Below, in pieces: positions 61,812 to 64,000 of a stretch of 64,000 bases of DNA. The position numbers and the translations under genes are program-made. Location of the stretch: positions 13,063,501 to 13,127,500 of the forward strand of contig CM061096.1 in assembly GCA_030770545.1 (NCBI GenBank). The letters run 5' to 3'. Source of the DNA: Macropodus opercularis. Lineage: Eukaryota > Chordata > Actinopteri > Anabantiformes > Osphronemidae. The notes beneath the pieces are model-generated. The model saw only the letters and a list, made by a program, of their open reading frames with translations. It did not search any database and had not been told where the DNA came from. Every line of letters begins with the position of its first letter. Position 1 is the first letter of the stretch.

Positions 61812-63660
61812 CTACCTGTGGCCTGGGCTCCTGTGGGTGGACGTGTCCCCAGCTAAATCTTCCTCCACAACATTAACATAGCCTTCTTTCTCTATGCAGC
61901 CTGCCAGGACCTGCAGAACCAGCCGGAGCCTGCGGTCCATTGCCTGGAGGTGAGGATGGATGAGGATGGGGGACAGTCTGTCACGCAGCAGTGACTCTGC
62001 CATCAGGGAGCTCAGCTGGTACTCCTCCTTGGCCAGTAGCTGGAGGCGCAGATAAGTAGACTTCTTCACCCTGGAAACATGGCACAAAACACAAAAATCC
62101 TTTAATGATGAAAAGGAAAGGTGATTTAATAAAGAAAACAAAGATTCAGGATGCAGATGTGCCAGATGCAGCAAAGCAGCCACAGAAAGAAGCAACCAGC
62201 AGTGGATGGTGTGGTCTACCTGTAACTCCAATGGTCCTTGACCATAGACCTTTTATAGGGGTATTGTCATTTTATGTCCAGGACAGTTTCATTAGTTTGT
62301 TTTTTAAAATTCTTCTATTTCAAAATGTTTATTATTACTTTTGTCACCATTGTGGGTATTTCGGAAAGGTACCAAGGACTTCAACATCCTTTGCTATTTC
62401 TGTTCAGGACAATGAAGCAGTTTCCCTTCAATAAGAACAGAGAGGACGGATTTGCACGTATCAAATGTCTGACCTGCAGCACTGGCTGAGAGGCACCAGG
62501 ATGGACAGCTCATCGTGGGAGTGTTTGCCAAACCTGTGTAGTTGGGAGAAAAACATGAAAAGATAACACTAACTAAAAATACACTTTGTGATGGGCTTTG
62601 CCTCTAAAACAGTTTAAATTACTGGTTAATCCCAGATATGAAATCCAAACATCACTAGCTACTGAGTCGGGTTGGAAGTTGTCAAAGGTCTTTACCCTCG
62701 TCCATTGTCTAGGTGAATAATGAAGGTGTCGTTTCCAAACTTCTCAAATGTTTCATAATGATGGCGATCCATGTTCCCTTTAAACAATTTAAAATATTAT
62801 TTAGTAGTATAGACACTGTAGTCAATTCATAAATGTGTTTTTGTAGCCTTTGAGTATATTAGATTTATATGTGATGCCACTCTTACCCATTAAAAAATCA
62901 AAGATGGTCATGTCCATGATATCCAGCAGTCGAGTGCCACGATCATACGGCGGCGTCTGTTTCACCTCGTCACAATAATCTGGATCCACTTCCCACCTAT
63001 GAGAAATATTCCCACACAGTTTGAGGTTGTTACACACAGTGGGAGGTTAGATATTCGGCAGCGTTGCTTCGATGTGGCAGCTTTCTTACTCTGCTTTTTT
63101 GCGTTTGTGGTAGGAGCGTCTCCAGGGGTTTCTCCAGGTCTTGCGTTTGGCCAGGTTAAGATCTGGCAGGAATGCTGCTAGCGAGCCTTCGATCTGATCC
63201 GGCTTGCCGCACAGAGCGTGCTCAGTGGAGCAGTAGTAAGAGCACTCCCCGTAGAAGCAGACGTTATTGGCTGAGAAAAAAAACGGAGTTTAGAAATATA
63301 GTCTGAAAGGAAAAGCAGGAAGTAGTTTGACTGATTGCACTATAGAGCTTTTGTGAACATCATGCTTACAGTGCCACCATGTGGTAGGTTGTGGCAATTA
63401 CCTTCTTCAGCATATGTGTCATGTTTCTATTTTTCAGACCAGTATATGACAAAAACAGAAGGTACTTAAGTTTACTTTGAGTAACACTGTATTACATTTG
63501 AAGTCAGTGAGACACTGTTCTCTGGATGCAGGTAGAGTTACTACCTGGAGAGATGAAGAATGTCCTCCACAGCTTCTTGTCACGTGTCACATCTCTGATC
63601 TCCCTTGTCATGTTAACAAGTCGTCCTGCCACTGGGGGTACTCTCCGGAAGTCAAGGATT
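61812..63660 (-). CDS. fam20c: FAM20C-type secretory-pathway protein kinase, C-terminal exons (5' part outside window)
   Basis: FAM20C is the Golgi casein kinase that phosphorylates secreted proteins at Ser-x-Glu. Exons on the complement: 63660-63545, 63270-63090, 62996-62887, 62777-62696, 62533-62474 and 62070-61812, all GT/AG and in frame, encoding about 268 C-terminal residues. In order they read ILDFRRVPPVAGRLVNMTRE, then the Cys-rich CFYGECSYYCSTEHALCG, IEGSLAAFLPDLNLAKRKTW, EVDPDYCDEVKQTPPYD, MDRHHYETFEKFGND, IHLDNGRGFGKHSHDELS and STYLRLQLLAKEEYQLSSLM. The HRD-like Asp (MDRHHYE) and the metal-binding Asp (HLDNG) are present, so the kinase looks intact. NMT is a potential N-glycosylation site. 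FAM20A and FAM20B were considered; the C-terminal blocks fit FAM20C. Teleosts may carry more than one copy, and which one this is cannot be told. No further upstream exon was found between 63661 and 64000. Confidence 0.93.
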
Positions 63661-64000
63661 CTGCAGGAAGAGACAAAGAGGTAGAGGACATCTCCTCATT
63701 CTGTTCTGCTATTGGTCCATCACTTACAGAAAATCACATCACCTGTAAATGAATCCCGAAGAAGACATTTCAACAGCAACAAAAGTGAATTTCAGTCAAA
63801 CCTGTCTGTGCTGACCTTGATCCTCGTGGCTTCAGCAGACAAGATATATTTGTTATTAATTATCATTGACAGAGCTTTTTGTCTGCTTTAGTATCTGCTT
63901 TTCAGCAAACCAAGGACTTGAAATACAGACAAATACAAAACTTAATGACCCGCATCTACTTAACTGTGACCAGTTTGACCCCTTTGCTAATATCCAGATG
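63661..64000 (-). other. fam20c: fam20c intron (continues outside window)
   Basis: Upstream of the ILDFRRV exon (acceptor TTCCTGCAG). The preceding exon should encode the HLDR residues, and it is not found up to the window edge. Confidence 0.75.

Overview
This window is nuclear DNA of a vertebrate, almost certainly a teleost (ray-finned) fish. It has large multi-exon genes with GT/AG introns, abundant (CA)n/(TG)n microsatellites, and a degenerate copy of an interspersed repeat common in percomorph fish. No prokaryotic, viral or organellar genes were seen. Three protein genes and one microRNA are supported.

Region 1 (1-about 10.77 kb, + strand): srebf1, the lipogenic transcription factor SREBP-1. 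Its 5' end lies outside the window. I reconstructed 18 exons (about 1029 residues), covering the Pro/Gln-rich linker, the bHLH-zipper with the SREBP-type tyrosine, the Fbw7-type phosphodegron, the two-TM hairpin with S2P and S1P processing sites, and the SCAP-binding regulatory domain. The intron between 6480 and 7155 carries a miR-33 hairpin in the sense orientation. Its 5p arm is identical over 21 nt to the miR-33a mature sequence as I know it. Transcription factor and microRNA thus share one transcript and act on the same lipid pathway.

Region 2 (about 10.8-22 kb, - strand): rai1, retinoic acid induced 1, tail-to-tail with srebf1. One 6.5-kb exon encodes 2174 residues. Three small downstream exons finish the extended PHD finger, and the last appears to add only two codons and a stop. 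The protein contains an unusual lysine-proline-glycine repeat array. The convergent srebf1/rai1 pair is the arrangement of human 17p11.2.

Region 3 (about 22-60 kb): no convincing coding sequence. Because the rai1 coding exon has an acceptor only 12 nt before its ATG, the rai1 5' non-coding exons and promoter must lie here, probably with the promoter near the GC/CpG-richer 57.6-59.5 kb. The interval is full of dinucleotide repeats, long strand-asymmetric purine or pyrimidine tracts, and scattered candidate regulatory motifs: RFX X-boxes, a paired octamer with an E-box, CTCF-like sites and a G-quadruplex motif.

Region 4 (about 60.46-64 kb, - strand): the last six exons of a FAM20C-type secretory-pathway kinase gene, including the catalytic and metal-binding aspartates and the complete C terminus. 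Its 5' exons lie beyond the window.

All exon boundaries were derived by eye from splice consensus, reading-frame continuity and remembered homologues. No alignment or search was run.
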